From an uncultured Lachnospiraceae bacterium (GTDB lineage Bacteria > Bacillota > Clostridia > Lachnospirales > Lachnospiraceae), in assembly GCA_944383765.1 (NCBI GenBank), contig CALWQT010000013.1, positions 1-64,000 on the forward strand: a stretch of 64,000 nucleotides of DNA, written 5' to 3'. Position 1 is the stretch's first letter. Each line of letters opens with the position of its first letter. The translations under genes and the position numbers were made by a program. This document shows, in pieces, positions 17,891-24,743 of the stretch. Under the pieces are notes generated by a model that saw nothing but the letters and a program-made list of their open reading frames with translations, had not been told where the DNA came from and made no database searches.

Positions 17891-19032
17891 TCTATCTGGA
17901 TAATGCGGCTACGACTGCAACAAAACCGCCCCAGGTAGCAGAAGCAGTAGGAAAGGCAATGGAAGCTTCAGGAAATGCAGGAAGAGGAGTTTTTGGCTCT
18001 GCCCTGGACGCAGGGAGAACCGTATATCTTGCCAGAAAAGCAGTTTCGGAGCTGTTTCACGGATATGGTCCGGAACAGACGGCCTTTACCGCCAATTCCA
18101 CAGAAAGCCTGAATATGGCGATTCAGGGACTGCTGGAACCGGGGGATCATGTGATTTCTACGGTGATGGAGCATAATTCCGTTCTCCGGCCGCTCCATAA
18201 GATGGAAGACCAGGGGACAGCGGTGACATTTCTGCCCCTGTCTCCGGAAAACGGCTGGCAGATTCCCGCAAAATGTTTTGAACAGGCAATCAGGCCCAAT
18301 ACCAAAATGATCGTCTGTACCCATGGGGCAAATCTTACCGGGGATTTGAATGATATAGAAGCGATAGGAGATATCTGCCGCCGTCATGGTATCCTTTTTG
18401 TATTGGATGCGTCCCAGACAGCGGGAGTGATGGAGATTGACATGAAGGCCATGGGGATTGATGTGGTATGTTTTACCGGTCACAAGAGCCTGATGGGGCC
18501 CCAGGGGACCGGCGGGCTCTGCGTCCGTCCCGGGGTACGGATAAAGCCTCTTCTGGAAGGAGGCACGGGAGTCAAAACTTACAGCAGGAGGCAGCCGGAG
18601 GAAATGCCTACGGTCCTGGAAGCAGGCACCTTGAATATCCATGGAATTGCCGGGCTGTTATCGGCGCTGGAGTGGAGAAAACAGGTGGGAGAAGAGAAGA
18701 TCCGGAAAAAAGAATGTTTTCTGGCAGACCGGTTTTACCGGAAGGTGAGAGAACTGCCGGGAGTTCAGATTTACGGAAATTTTGAGAGCGGCCAGCGGGC
18801 TCCGGTGGTTGCATTGAATCTGTATCAGTATGATTCCGGGGAAGTGGCATCGGAACTGTATGACCGTTTTGGAATCCAGACAAGACCGGGCGGCCACTGT
18901 GCGCCTATGTATCACCAGGCTCTGGGAACGGTGGAACAGGGAGCGGTCCGCTTCAGTTTTTCCTGGTTTAATACGGAAGAGGAGGCAGATCTGGCAGCAG
19001 ATGCTGTGAAGCAGTTGAGTGAGGAAGGGTAA
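17875..19032 (+). CDS. Cysteine desulfurase-like PLP enzyme, EF2568 type
   Basis: This is a class V aminotransferase of the NifS/SufS fold, which draws sulfur or selenium from cysteine or selenocysteine. The N-terminal IYLDNAATTATKPP is typical. The PLP lysine lies in CFTGHKSLMGPQGTGG and the catalytic cysteine in TRPGGHCAPMYHQ. Location between selD and DUF3343 matches the EF2568-type subfamily that accompanies selenium-dependent molybdenum hydroxylase loci, so selenium mobilisation is the likely job. Three start codons are possible (17866, 17875, 17887). I prefer 17875 because GGGAG is best spaced, and all overlap selD. It is unlikely to be the housekeeping IscS. Confidence 0.88.
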   Translation: MPDRMIYLDNAATTATKPPQVAEAVGKAMEASGNAGRGVFGSALDAGRTVYLARKAVSELFHGYGPEQTAFTANSTESLNMAIQGLLEPGDHVISTVMEHNSVLRPLHKMEDQGTAVTFLPLSPENGWQIPAKCFEQAIRPNTKMIVCTHGANLTGDLNDIEAIGDICRRHGILFVLDASQTAGVMEIDMKAMGIDVVCFTGHKSLMGPQGTGGLCVRPGVRIKPLLEGGTGVKTYSRRQPEEMPTVLEAGTLNIHGIAGLLSALEWRKQVGEEKIRKKECFLADRFYRKVRELPGVQIYGNFESGQRAPVVALNLYQYDSGEVASELYDRFGIQTRPGGHCAPMYHQALGTVEQGAVRFSFSWFNTEEEADLAADAVKQLSEEG

Positions 19033-19035
19033 ACG

Positions 19036-19272
19036 ATGAGAAAAAAAGAGGATTCTGTGCTGATTTCGTTTGGTACTACCGCCCAGGCTATGGCGATGGA
19101 AGAATGCTGCCGCAGAGATGGAATGCCGGGCAGGCTGATCCCCATACCTTCTTTTGTGTCGGCTGGTTGTGGGGTTGGGTGGAAAGCTCCGGCAGCAGAG
19201 GCGGAGAATCTGTTAAACTATATGGACAGGCAGGGACTTGGCAGAGAGGCAGTGGGCTTTTATCTGTTATGA
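19036..19272 (+). CDS. DUF3343 putative Se/S carrier-like protein
   Basis: This is a 78-residue cytosolic protein of the DUF3343 family. It has an N-terminal ferredoxin-like strand (VLISFGTTAQAMAMEE) and a conserved SAGCGVGWKAP segment whose cysteine is the likely carrier thiol. The family is associated with selenium use and is proposed to carry selenium or sulfur as a persulfide or selenosulfide. It follows the desulfurase by three bases, which fits accepting selenium from that enzyme and passing it to SelD. The function is inferred from family and context. Confidence 0.85.
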   Translation: MRKKEDSVLISFGTTAQAMAMEECCRRDGMPGRLIPIPSFVSAGCGVGWKAPAAEAENLLNYMDRQGLGREAVGFYLL

Positions 19273-19325
19273 CTTGAGCGGAAATCCCGGACATCATCCT
19301 GACAGGTGCAGGAGCGGAAAGGAGA

Positions 19326-20084
19326 ATGGGTGAGATGCCTGAAGGAGAAAAAGAGTATGGCTGCCTTCTGGAAGCGTTGGATTTTTGGGAATCCTGTCTT
19401 AGGTCAGAAGCTCCCAGTCCGTATGTGATCGCACTGGTAGGAGGCGGAGGGAAAACCACGGTTATGGGAAACCTGGCAAAGGAGTTGGAACAGGCAGGAA
19501 AACGTGTCCTGGTGACTACCACCACCCATATCTGGGTTCCGGAAGCTGGGAAGGTTATGCTGTGGACAGAAGAATTGCCGGAGATTCCTTTGTTTTCAGA
19601 AAAAGGAGAAATCATTACCGCTGGAAGGAAGGAGAAAAGCGGAAAACTGGCTGCTTTGCCGCCGCAGGCTCTGAAGTATATGATGAGTCAGGCTGATGTG
19701 GTACTGGTTGAGGCGGACGGTTCCAAAAGAAAGCCGGTGAAAGTGCCGGCCGGACATGAACCGGTGATTCCGGCAGAAACAGACGGAGTGATTGCCTGTA
19801 TGGGGCTTTCTGCATTGGGAAAACAGGCAAAGGATGTGCTGTTCCGTCTGGAATGCTGGGGAATAGAGTCGGAAGAACGGCTGACAGAGGAACTGGCGGT
19901 AGAGATACTGGCGTCAGAAGCAGGTTCCAGGAAATATGTGGGAGACCGGCGCTACCGGGTGGTGCTGAATCAGTGTGACGGAGAAAAAGAACGGGAAGCG
20001 GCGAGGAGAATGGGAAGGGCCCTGAGAAAACAGGGGATTCACGGAGCCGCTGTTTCCTGGGGGATTCCCATGGAAATTTTCTGA
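19326..20084 (+). CDS. yqeC: Selenium-dependent hydroxylase accessory protein YqeC
   Basis: YqeC is a P-loop protein found with selenium-dependent molybdenum hydroxylases. The nucleotide-binding loop is ALVGGGGKTTVMGNLAKE near residue 40. The segment VLVTTTTHIWVP follows, and DVVLVEADGSKRKPVKVP gives a Walker B-like aspartate region. Length of 252 residues is typical. The start is ambiguous between ATG 19326 and ATG 19335 because AAAGGAG at 19318-19324 is close to the first. It lies 53 bases after DUF3343 and 38 bases before yqeB. Its biochemical reaction is not established; it is thought to act in maturation of the selenium-molybdenum site. Confidence 0.9.
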   Translation: MGEMPEGEKEYGCLLEALDFWESCLRSEAPSPYVIALVGGGGKTTVMGNLAKELEQAGKRVLVTTTTHIWVPEAGKVMLWTEELPEIPLFSEKGEIITAGRKEKSGKLAALPPQALKYMMSQADVVLVEADGSKRKPVKVPAGHEPVIPAETDGVIACMGLSALGKQAKDVLFRLECWGIESEERLTEELAVEILASEAGSRKYVGDRRYRVVLNQCDGEKEREAARRMGRALRKQGIHGAAVSWGIPMEIF

Positions 20085-20122
20085 AACAGAGATGATAAAG
20101 AAAGCATAGGAGGAACAGATCC

Positions 20123-20938
20123 ATGAAAGTATTGATAAAAGGGGCTGGTGACCTTGCCAGCGGAATTGCCTGTCGCCTGCACCGGTGCGGGTTCCAGGTG
20201 GTTATGACGGAAATCAGCCAGCCTACTACCGTCCGCAGAACGGTGGCGTTTTCCAGGGCTGTCTATGAAGGGGAGGCGGCAGTGGAAGAAATCATCGGTA
20301 AATTGTGCAAAAGTCTGGAAGAAGCAGAAGAGATTGTGGGAAAAGACCAGATAGCGGTGGTGGTGGATCCGGAATGCCGGATTCGGAAAACCTGGAAACC
20401 GGATGTTCTGGTAGATGCGGTGATTGCCAAAACGAATACGGGAACATCCATCAGTGATGCGGAGACGGTGATCGGTGTGGGACCGGGATTTACAGCGGGA
20501 AAGGATTGCCACTGCGTGGTGGAGACTCAAAGGGGGCATCATCTGGGAAGATGCATCTGGGAAGGAAGTGCCGCACCGGATACGGGAGTTCCCGGTAATA
20601 TTGGAGGCTACAGTCTGGAACGGCTGGTACGTTCCCCAGGGACCGGTGTATTTTACGGAACTGCGGAAATCGGGGATGAAGTAAAAAAAGGTCAGGAAGT
20701 AGGATACGTAGCGGCTGGAACAGAAAGAATACCGGTACTGGCCCAGATAGACGGAGTGCTTCGGGGACTGCTGCAGGACGGCGTAAACGTTACGGAAGGC
20801 ATGAAAGCAGGGGATGTGGACCCAAGGGATGTGAAAGCTCATTGTGATACGGTTTCTGATAAAGCCAGAGCGATTGGGGGAGGAGTACTGGAAGGAATCC
20901 TGCATCTGGCAAAGGTGAGAGGGCAGATCAGATGGTAG
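20123..20938 (+). CDS. yqeB: Selenium-dependent molybdenum cofactor protein YqeB
   Basis: This is a 271-residue member of the YqeB family, a marker of the selenium-dependent molybdenum hydroxylase trait. It begins with a Rossmann-like segment, VLIKGAGDLASGIACRLHRCGF, split by family convention around GAGD. It continues with ISQPTTVRRTVAFS and VGPGFTAGKDCHCVVETQRG, both strongly conserved. CysN-like nucleotide binding is possible, but the reaction is unknown. AGGAGG lies before ATG 20123, and the gene overlaps mocA by seven bases (ATGGTAG). The cluster order selD, desulfurase, DUF3343, yqeC, yqeB, mocA is complete except for the hydroxylase itself. Confidence 0.92.
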   Translation: MKVLIKGAGDLASGIACRLHRCGFQVVMTEISQPTTVRRTVAFSRAVYEGEAAVEEIIGKLCKSLEEAEEIVGKDQIAVVVDPECRIRKTWKPDVLVDAVIAKTNTGTSISDAETVIGVGPGFTAGKDCHCVVETQRGHHLGRCIWEGSAAPDTGVPGNIGGYSLERLVRSPGTGVFYGTAEIGDEVKKGQEVGYVAAGTERIPVLAQIDGVLRGLLQDGVNVTEGMKAGDVDPRDVKAHCDTVSDKARAIGGGVLEGILHLAKVRGQIRW

Positions 20939-21522
20939 GGAAAACATCAGAAACAGCACCTATGGCCCTTGTGCTTCTGGCAGCCGGCGCCAGCCGCCGG
21001 TTTGGGGAGAATAAACTGCTGTATCCTATAAATGGCAAACCCATGTACCGCTATATGGCAGATATGGGAGAGAATATGGGAGATGTGTTTCAGGAAAAAA
21101 TCGTAGTTACCGGATATGATGAGATCATCAGGGACCTGTCTGCCAGGAACTGGACTGTAGTGGAAAATCGTGAACCGGAGGCCGGGATTTCCAGGTCCGT
21201 GGCCCTGGGGGTGAAAGCTATACGGGAGCGTCTGCTCCAAGGGGCCATCTGTTTTGCGGTCTGTGACCAGCCGTATCTGACAGAGGCTACCTGCAGAAAG
21301 TTTCTGAGAGAATGGTCTGGAAGCGGATACGGACTGGGTTCCCTGGCTTTCGGAGAACAGGAAGGAAATCCGGCAGTATTCTCAGACCGGTACTGGGAAG
21401 AACTGGAACATCTGACAGGGGACCGGGGAGGCAGACAGGTACTGAGACGCCACCGGGAAGATGTATTTTTCTACCAGGCGTCAGATGCCAGGGAACTGAA
21501 AGATATGGACAGAAAACTTTGA
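20932..21522 (+). CDS. mocA: MocA-like molybdenum cofactor nucleotidyltransferase
   Basis: This small GT-A-fold nucleotidyltransferase of 196 residues resembles MocA, which attaches CMP to molybdopterin for xanthine dehydrogenase-type enzymes. The diagnostic motif is LLAAGASRRFGENKLLYPINGKP, shown in part as LAAGASRRFGENKLL. It is followed by SVALGVKAI and the metal-binding CFAVCDQPYL, then GNPAVFSDRYW. It overlaps yqeB and ends the selenium operon. Together these genes predict that the organism makes a selenium-containing molybdenum hydroxylase (xanthine or purine hydroxylase) encoded outside this window. Its 3' end overlaps the promoter for the next transcription unit. Confidence 0.88.
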   Translation: MVGKTSETAPMALVLLAAGASRRFGENKLLYPINGKPMYRYMADMGENMGDVFQEKIVVTGYDEIIRDLSARNWTVVENREPEAGISRSVALGVKAIRERLLQGAICFAVCDQPYLTEATCRKFLREWSGSGYGLGSLAFGEQEGNPAVFSDRYWEELEHLTGDRGGRQVLRRHREDVFFYQASDARELKDMDRKL

Positions 21523-21547
21523 CATTTCAGGGATTATCCCTTATAGT
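21519..21547 (+). promoter_or_regulatory. Promoter with palindromic spacer before the ThyX-like gene
   Basis: TTGACA (21519-21524), a 17-base spacer and TATAGT (21542-21547) form a near-consensus sigmaA promoter. The spacer holds AGGGA-TTA-TCCCT (21529-21541), a palindrome between -35 and -10 that could be a repressor site. The promoter starts inside the mocA stop region. Confidence 0.75.
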
Positions 21548-21605
21548 ATAGATTAACCTGTGAAATGATGGCTGTATGGGATACAGGCATACAACGGAGG
21601 TAATT

Positions 21606-22226
21606 ATGATAACATTAGAGAGAACCAGTGTAATGAATCTGGAAAACGCCATAAGAGGTGCCAGAAATCCGATGAACAGCTGGGCCAGAATGGACAGCGC
21701 TTATGACGAAGATGGAACGTATCGATTAGGTCCCAATGACTTGGATCTGGCGATCCGGCTCAGGAAGGCGGGAAGTGACCACCGGAAATTTATCCGTCAG
21801 ATTTTTGTGTCCGTGGATATTACAGCGCCTTTATACTGGTGGAAAGAGTATGATACCTATAAAGTGGCAACGGTGGCGAATTCTACCAGCACCATGCATA
21901 AGATCCACAGCAAACCATTTTCACTGGAAGATTTCAGCTGTGACCATATGACAGATTCCACGAAAGCGTTCATGCAGACAGTCGTGGACAGGCTGGAAGA
22001 AATCCGTCTGAAATTTCTGGAAACGAAAAGCAAGGAAGACTGGTATGATATGATCCAGCTCCTGCCGTCCAGTTATAATCAGATGAGGACCTGTACTTTT
22101 AATTATGAAACGCTGGTAAATATTTATTATGCCAGAAGAAATCATAAACTTCAGGAATGGCATACATTCTGTGACTGGATCAGGGAACTTCCTTATGGAA
22201 AGGAACTGATCATCGCAGAAGAATAA
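21606..22226 (+). CDS. Conserved protein with degenerate ThyX-like motif
   Basis: This 206-residue protein, also seen in other Firmicutes, is normally annotated as hypothetical. It has no signal or membrane segment. The segment ITAPLYWWKEYDTYKVATVA can be aligned by eye without gaps to the flavin-dependent thymidylate synthase core, IxxPxxxxRQWxRHRxxSxNE, but RHR is replaced by TYK. A following STSTMHKIH takes the place of SxRYS. The gene has GGAGG five bases before ATG 21606 and its own strong promoter. Dihydrofolate reductase is encoded 114 bases downstream, beyond a terminator-like hairpin. A folate- or nucleotide-linked role is inferred from these points only. Confidence 0.6.
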   Translation: MITLERTSVMNLENAIRGARNPMNSWARMDSAYDEDGTYRLGPNDLDLAIRLRKAGSDHRKFIRQIFVSVDITAPLYWWKEYDTYKVATVANSTSTMHKIHSKPFSLEDFSCDHMTDSTKAFMQTVVDRLEEIRLKFLETKSKEDWYDMIQLLPSSYNQMRTCTFNYETLVNIYYARRNHKLQEWHTFCDWIRELPYGKELIIAEE

Positions 22227-22251
22227 AAACAGCAGAAGAAAACGGCAAAGG

Positions 22252-22290
22252 GGCCGCAGCGGGGAGAGACTGCCCTGCCGCGGTCTTTTT
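22252..22290 (+). terminator. Terminator after the ThyX-like gene
   Basis: Arms GGCCGCAGCGGGG (22252-22264) and CCCTGCCGCGGTC (22273-22285) pair over 13 positions with two wobbles and one mismatch. TTTTT follows. Dihydrofolate reductase lies just downstream and may partly depend on readthrough. Confidence 0.7.
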
Positions 22291-22340
22291 GATTCTCTTT
22301 ATTTTGGAGAAAGAAACATGTATACGGGAAAGGAGAAGCT

Positions 22341-22850
22341 ATGAATCTGATAGCTGCTGTAGACCGTAACTGGGCCATCGGGCGGGCAGGACGGTTACTG
22401 GTATCCATACCGGAAGATCAGAGATTATTCCGTGAGGAAACGTTGGGCAAAGTAGTAGTGATGGGAAGAAAGACACTGGAAAGTCTTCCGGGCGGGCAGC
22501 CTCTTCATGGGAGGACGACCATCGTACTGACAAAGGATCAGGAATATCAGGTGAAAGGGGCAGATATCTGCCACAGCGTGGAAGAAGTTCTGGACAGGCT
22601 GAAAGGTTACCGTTCTGAGGATATTTATATTGCAGGGGGCCAGAGTATTTATGAAGCGTTTCTTCCTTACTGTGATACGGCCCATATTACTTATATAGAC
22701 TACGCTTATACGGCAGACACATATTTTCCGGATCTTGACCGGGACGAAGAGTGGCAGTTTCTGCTTGCCGGAGAAGAACAGACTTATTTTGACCTGTGTT
22801 ATGAGTTCCGTCTGTATCGCCGGGTGAAAGGACGGAAGGAAAGACCTTAG
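22341..22850 (+). CDS. folA: Dihydrofolate reductase
   Basis: DHFR reduces dihydrofolate to tetrahydrofolate with NADPH. The 169-residue product shows MNLIAAVDRNWAIG, SIPEDQRLFREET with the substrate-binding acidic residue, the NADPH loop KVVVMGRKTLESLP, and IYIAGGQSIYEAFLPYCD. The usual LPW after AIG is replaced by LLV, a small deviation. AAAGGAGAAGCT provides an ideal ribosome site before ATG 22341. The neighbouring upstream ThyX-like gene is interesting because DHFR is mainly needed where a ThyA-type thymidylate synthase oxidises folate. No thyA is present in this window. Confidence 0.95.
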   Translation: MNLIAAVDRNWAIGRAGRLLVSIPEDQRLFREETLGKVVVMGRKTLESLPGGQPLHGRTTIVLTKDQEYQVKGADICHSVEEVLDRLKGYRSEDIYIAGGQSIYEAFLPYCDTAHITYIDYAYTADTYFPDLDRDEEWQFLLAGEEQTYFDLCYEFRLYRRVKGRKERP

Positions 22851-22861
22851 GGGAAATTTGT

Positions 22862-22899
22862 GGTTGGCAGTTGCCAACCCTGACATCCGGTGCTAATAT
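22862..22899 (+). promoter_or_regulatory. Promoter with palindrome over the -35 box (epimerase gene)
   Basis: GGTTGGC-AGTT-GCCAACC (22862-22879) is a perfect 7-bp inverted repeat. Its right arm contains the -35 TTGCCA (22871-22876). A 17-base spacer and extended -10 TGc-TAATAT (22894-22899) complete a promoter. A protein bound at the palindrome would block RNA polymerase. Confidence 0.65.
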
Positions 22900-22931
22900 A
22901 TCATAGAATAAGAAAACGGAGGAGAGTCCCA

Positions 22932-23822
22932 ATGTCAGAAGAGAAGAAGAGCCTGGAAAATGGCAGCCTTTATATTGAGATAAACCGGAAAGGGGCGGAA
23001 CTGGCCCGGATTTATGATAAATGCCGGAAACAGGAAATCCTGTGGGAGGCAGATCCGAAAATCTGGGGAAGACATTCGCCGGTCCTGTTTCCGTTTGTGG
23101 GAAAAAGTTATGAAAATCAATACCGGCTGGACGGAACCATCTACCCTATGGGCCAGCACGGATTTGCCAGAGATATGGATTTTGAGCTGATGTCAGAAAC
23201 GGAAAAGGAAGTATGGTATACGCTTTCTGACACGGAGGAGACCAGAGAGAAGTATCCATTCCATTTCCGGCTGGACATTGGATACCGGTTGGAAGGAAAC
23301 ACGGTGAGAGTCATGTGGAAGGTGGAGAATCCTTCTGACCGGGAACTGTATTTTATGATAGGCGCCCATCCGGGCTTCCGTACACCGGAAGGAAAAACCA
23401 TTTATGATTTTACCTTTGACTTCCAGCAGGGCGGTGCCTTTCATTATCAGGCTCCCAATGGAGAGGGATATGCAGATAAGGAGAAAGAAGGGGTCCTTCA
23501 TACAGAGGACGGCAAAGTACCGCTGACTCCCGGATTTTTTAAAGACACCCTGACCTATATCTTTGACAGGGGACAGATAGAAAAAATAGGGCTGCTGCTG
23601 GACGGAAAGCCGTTTGTTACCATGGAATGCAAAGGATTCCCGTATATGGCTCTGTGGACAGAAGAAGATACCCATCCATTGGTATGTCTGGAGCCCTGGT
23701 ACGGGAGATGTGCGGAGAAGGGATTTTCCGGTGATCTGAGGGAAAGAGAAGGTCTTCTGACCCTGAAGGGAAAGGAAAGTTTTCAGGCAGAATATACCAT
23801 CAGGGTGGAAGCTGCAGAATAG
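22932..23822 (+). CDS. Aldose 1-epimerase family protein (LacX-like)
   Basis: This 296-residue protein has the galactose mutarotase-like beta-sandwich fold and interconverts alpha and beta anomers of a sugar or sugar phosphate. Typical LacX/YeaD-like motifs are SPVLFPFVGKSYENQYRLDG, the histidine in MGQHGFARD, the second histidine in IGAHPGF, and the acidic residue in CLEPWYG. ATG 22932 has GGAGGAGAG upstream; a longer frame from 22890 lacks a ribosome site. It has its own promoter overlapped by a palindrome. No sugar pathway gene is adjacent, so the substrate is unclear. Confidence 0.87.
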   Translation: MSEEKKSLENGSLYIEINRKGAELARIYDKCRKQEILWEADPKIWGRHSPVLFPFVGKSYENQYRLDGTIYPMGQHGFARDMDFELMSETEKEVWYTLSDTEETREKYPFHFRLDIGYRLEGNTVRVMWKVENPSDRELYFMIGAHPGFRTPEGKTIYDFTFDFQQGGAFHYQAPNGEGYADKEKEGVLHTEDGKVPLTPGFFKDTLTYIFDRGQIEKIGLLLDGKPFVTMECKGFPYMALWTEEDTHPLVCLEPWYGRCAEKGFSGDLREREGLLTLKGKESFQAEYTIRVEAAE

Positions 23823-23852
23823 AGGAAGGGAAGAGAAAGGTAGGAGAGAGAT

Positions 23853-24743
23853 ATGTTTCAGATTGTAAGATCCGAAAAGCTTGCAGATAAGATTTATCTG
23901 ATGGAAGTCAAGGCCCCCCGGGTGGCAAAGACCTGTCAGCCAGGAGAATTTGTGATCGTAAAGACAGATGAAAAGGGGGAGAGGATTCCTCTGACAATCT
24001 GTGATTTTGACCGGGAAGCAGGAACTGTGACCATTGTGATCCAGACGGTAGGGGCTTCCACAGAACGTATGGTACAGAAACAGGCAGGAGAGTATTTCCA
24101 GGATTTTGTAGGTCCTCTTGGAAATCCTTCTGACTTTATCAAAGAAAATCCGGAGGAACTGAAGGGAAAGAAATATCTGTTTGTGGCAGGCGGACTGGGA
24201 ACCGCTCCTGTATATCCCCAGGTAAAATGGTTTCATGAGCACGGCATCGATGTGGATGTGATCGTGGGAGCCAAGACAAAAGACCTGGTCATTATGGAAG
24301 AAGAAATGAAGGCAGTTGCGGGAAATCTTTATATCACCACGGATGACGGTTCTTATGGGCGGAAAGGCATGGTAACGGAAGTCGTGAAGGACCTGGTAGA
24401 AAACGAGGGCCATCATTATGACGTCTGCGTGGCAATCGGGCCGATGATCATGATGAAATTTGTCTGTCTTCTGACAAAAGAACTGGGAATCCCAACTATC
24501 GTCAGCATGAATCCCATCATGGTAGACGGGACCGGAATGTGTGGCGCCTGCCGTCTTACCGTAGGAGATGAAGTGAAGTTTGCCTGTGTGGACGGACCGG
24601 AGTTTGACGGACATCTGGTAAACTTTGACGAGGCCATGAAGCGGCAGCAGATGTATAAGACAGAAGAAGGCAGAGCTATTTTGAGACTGAGAGAAGGAGA
24701 CACCCATCATGGGGGATGCGGACACTGCGGAGGTGAGGACTGA
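23853..24743 (+). CDS. nfnA: NfnA: FAD/[2Fe-2S] subunit of ferredoxin:NADP oxidoreductase
   Basis: This 296-residue protein of the ferredoxin-NADP reductase/dihydroorotate dehydrogenase electron-transfer family is the small subunit of the bifurcating NADH-dependent reduced ferredoxin:NADP oxidoreductase. The FAD region contains RIPLTICDFD. The nucleotide-binding part is FVAGGLGTAPVYPQVKWF, and the [2Fe-2S] cysteines are GMCGACRLTVGDEVKFACVD in the C-terminal third. It overlaps the next gene by one base (TGATG), so the two subunits are made in equal amounts. It is also called the sulfide dehydrogenase alpha-type subunit. Role in supplying NADPH is inferred from the paired subunit. Confidence 0.9.
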   Translation: MFQIVRSEKLADKIYLMEVKAPRVAKTCQPGEFVIVKTDEKGERIPLTICDFDREAGTVTIVIQTVGASTERMVQKQAGEYFQDFVGPLGNPSDFIKENPEELKGKKYLFVAGGLGTAPVYPQVKWFHEHGIDVDVIVGAKTKDLVIMEEEMKAVAGNLYITTDDGSYGRKGMVTEVVKDLVENEGHHYDVCVAIGPMIMMKFVCLLTKELGIPTIVSMNPIMVDGTGMCGACRLTVGDEVKFACVDGPEFDGHLVNFDEAMKRQQMYKTEEGRAILRLREGDTHHGGCGHCGGED

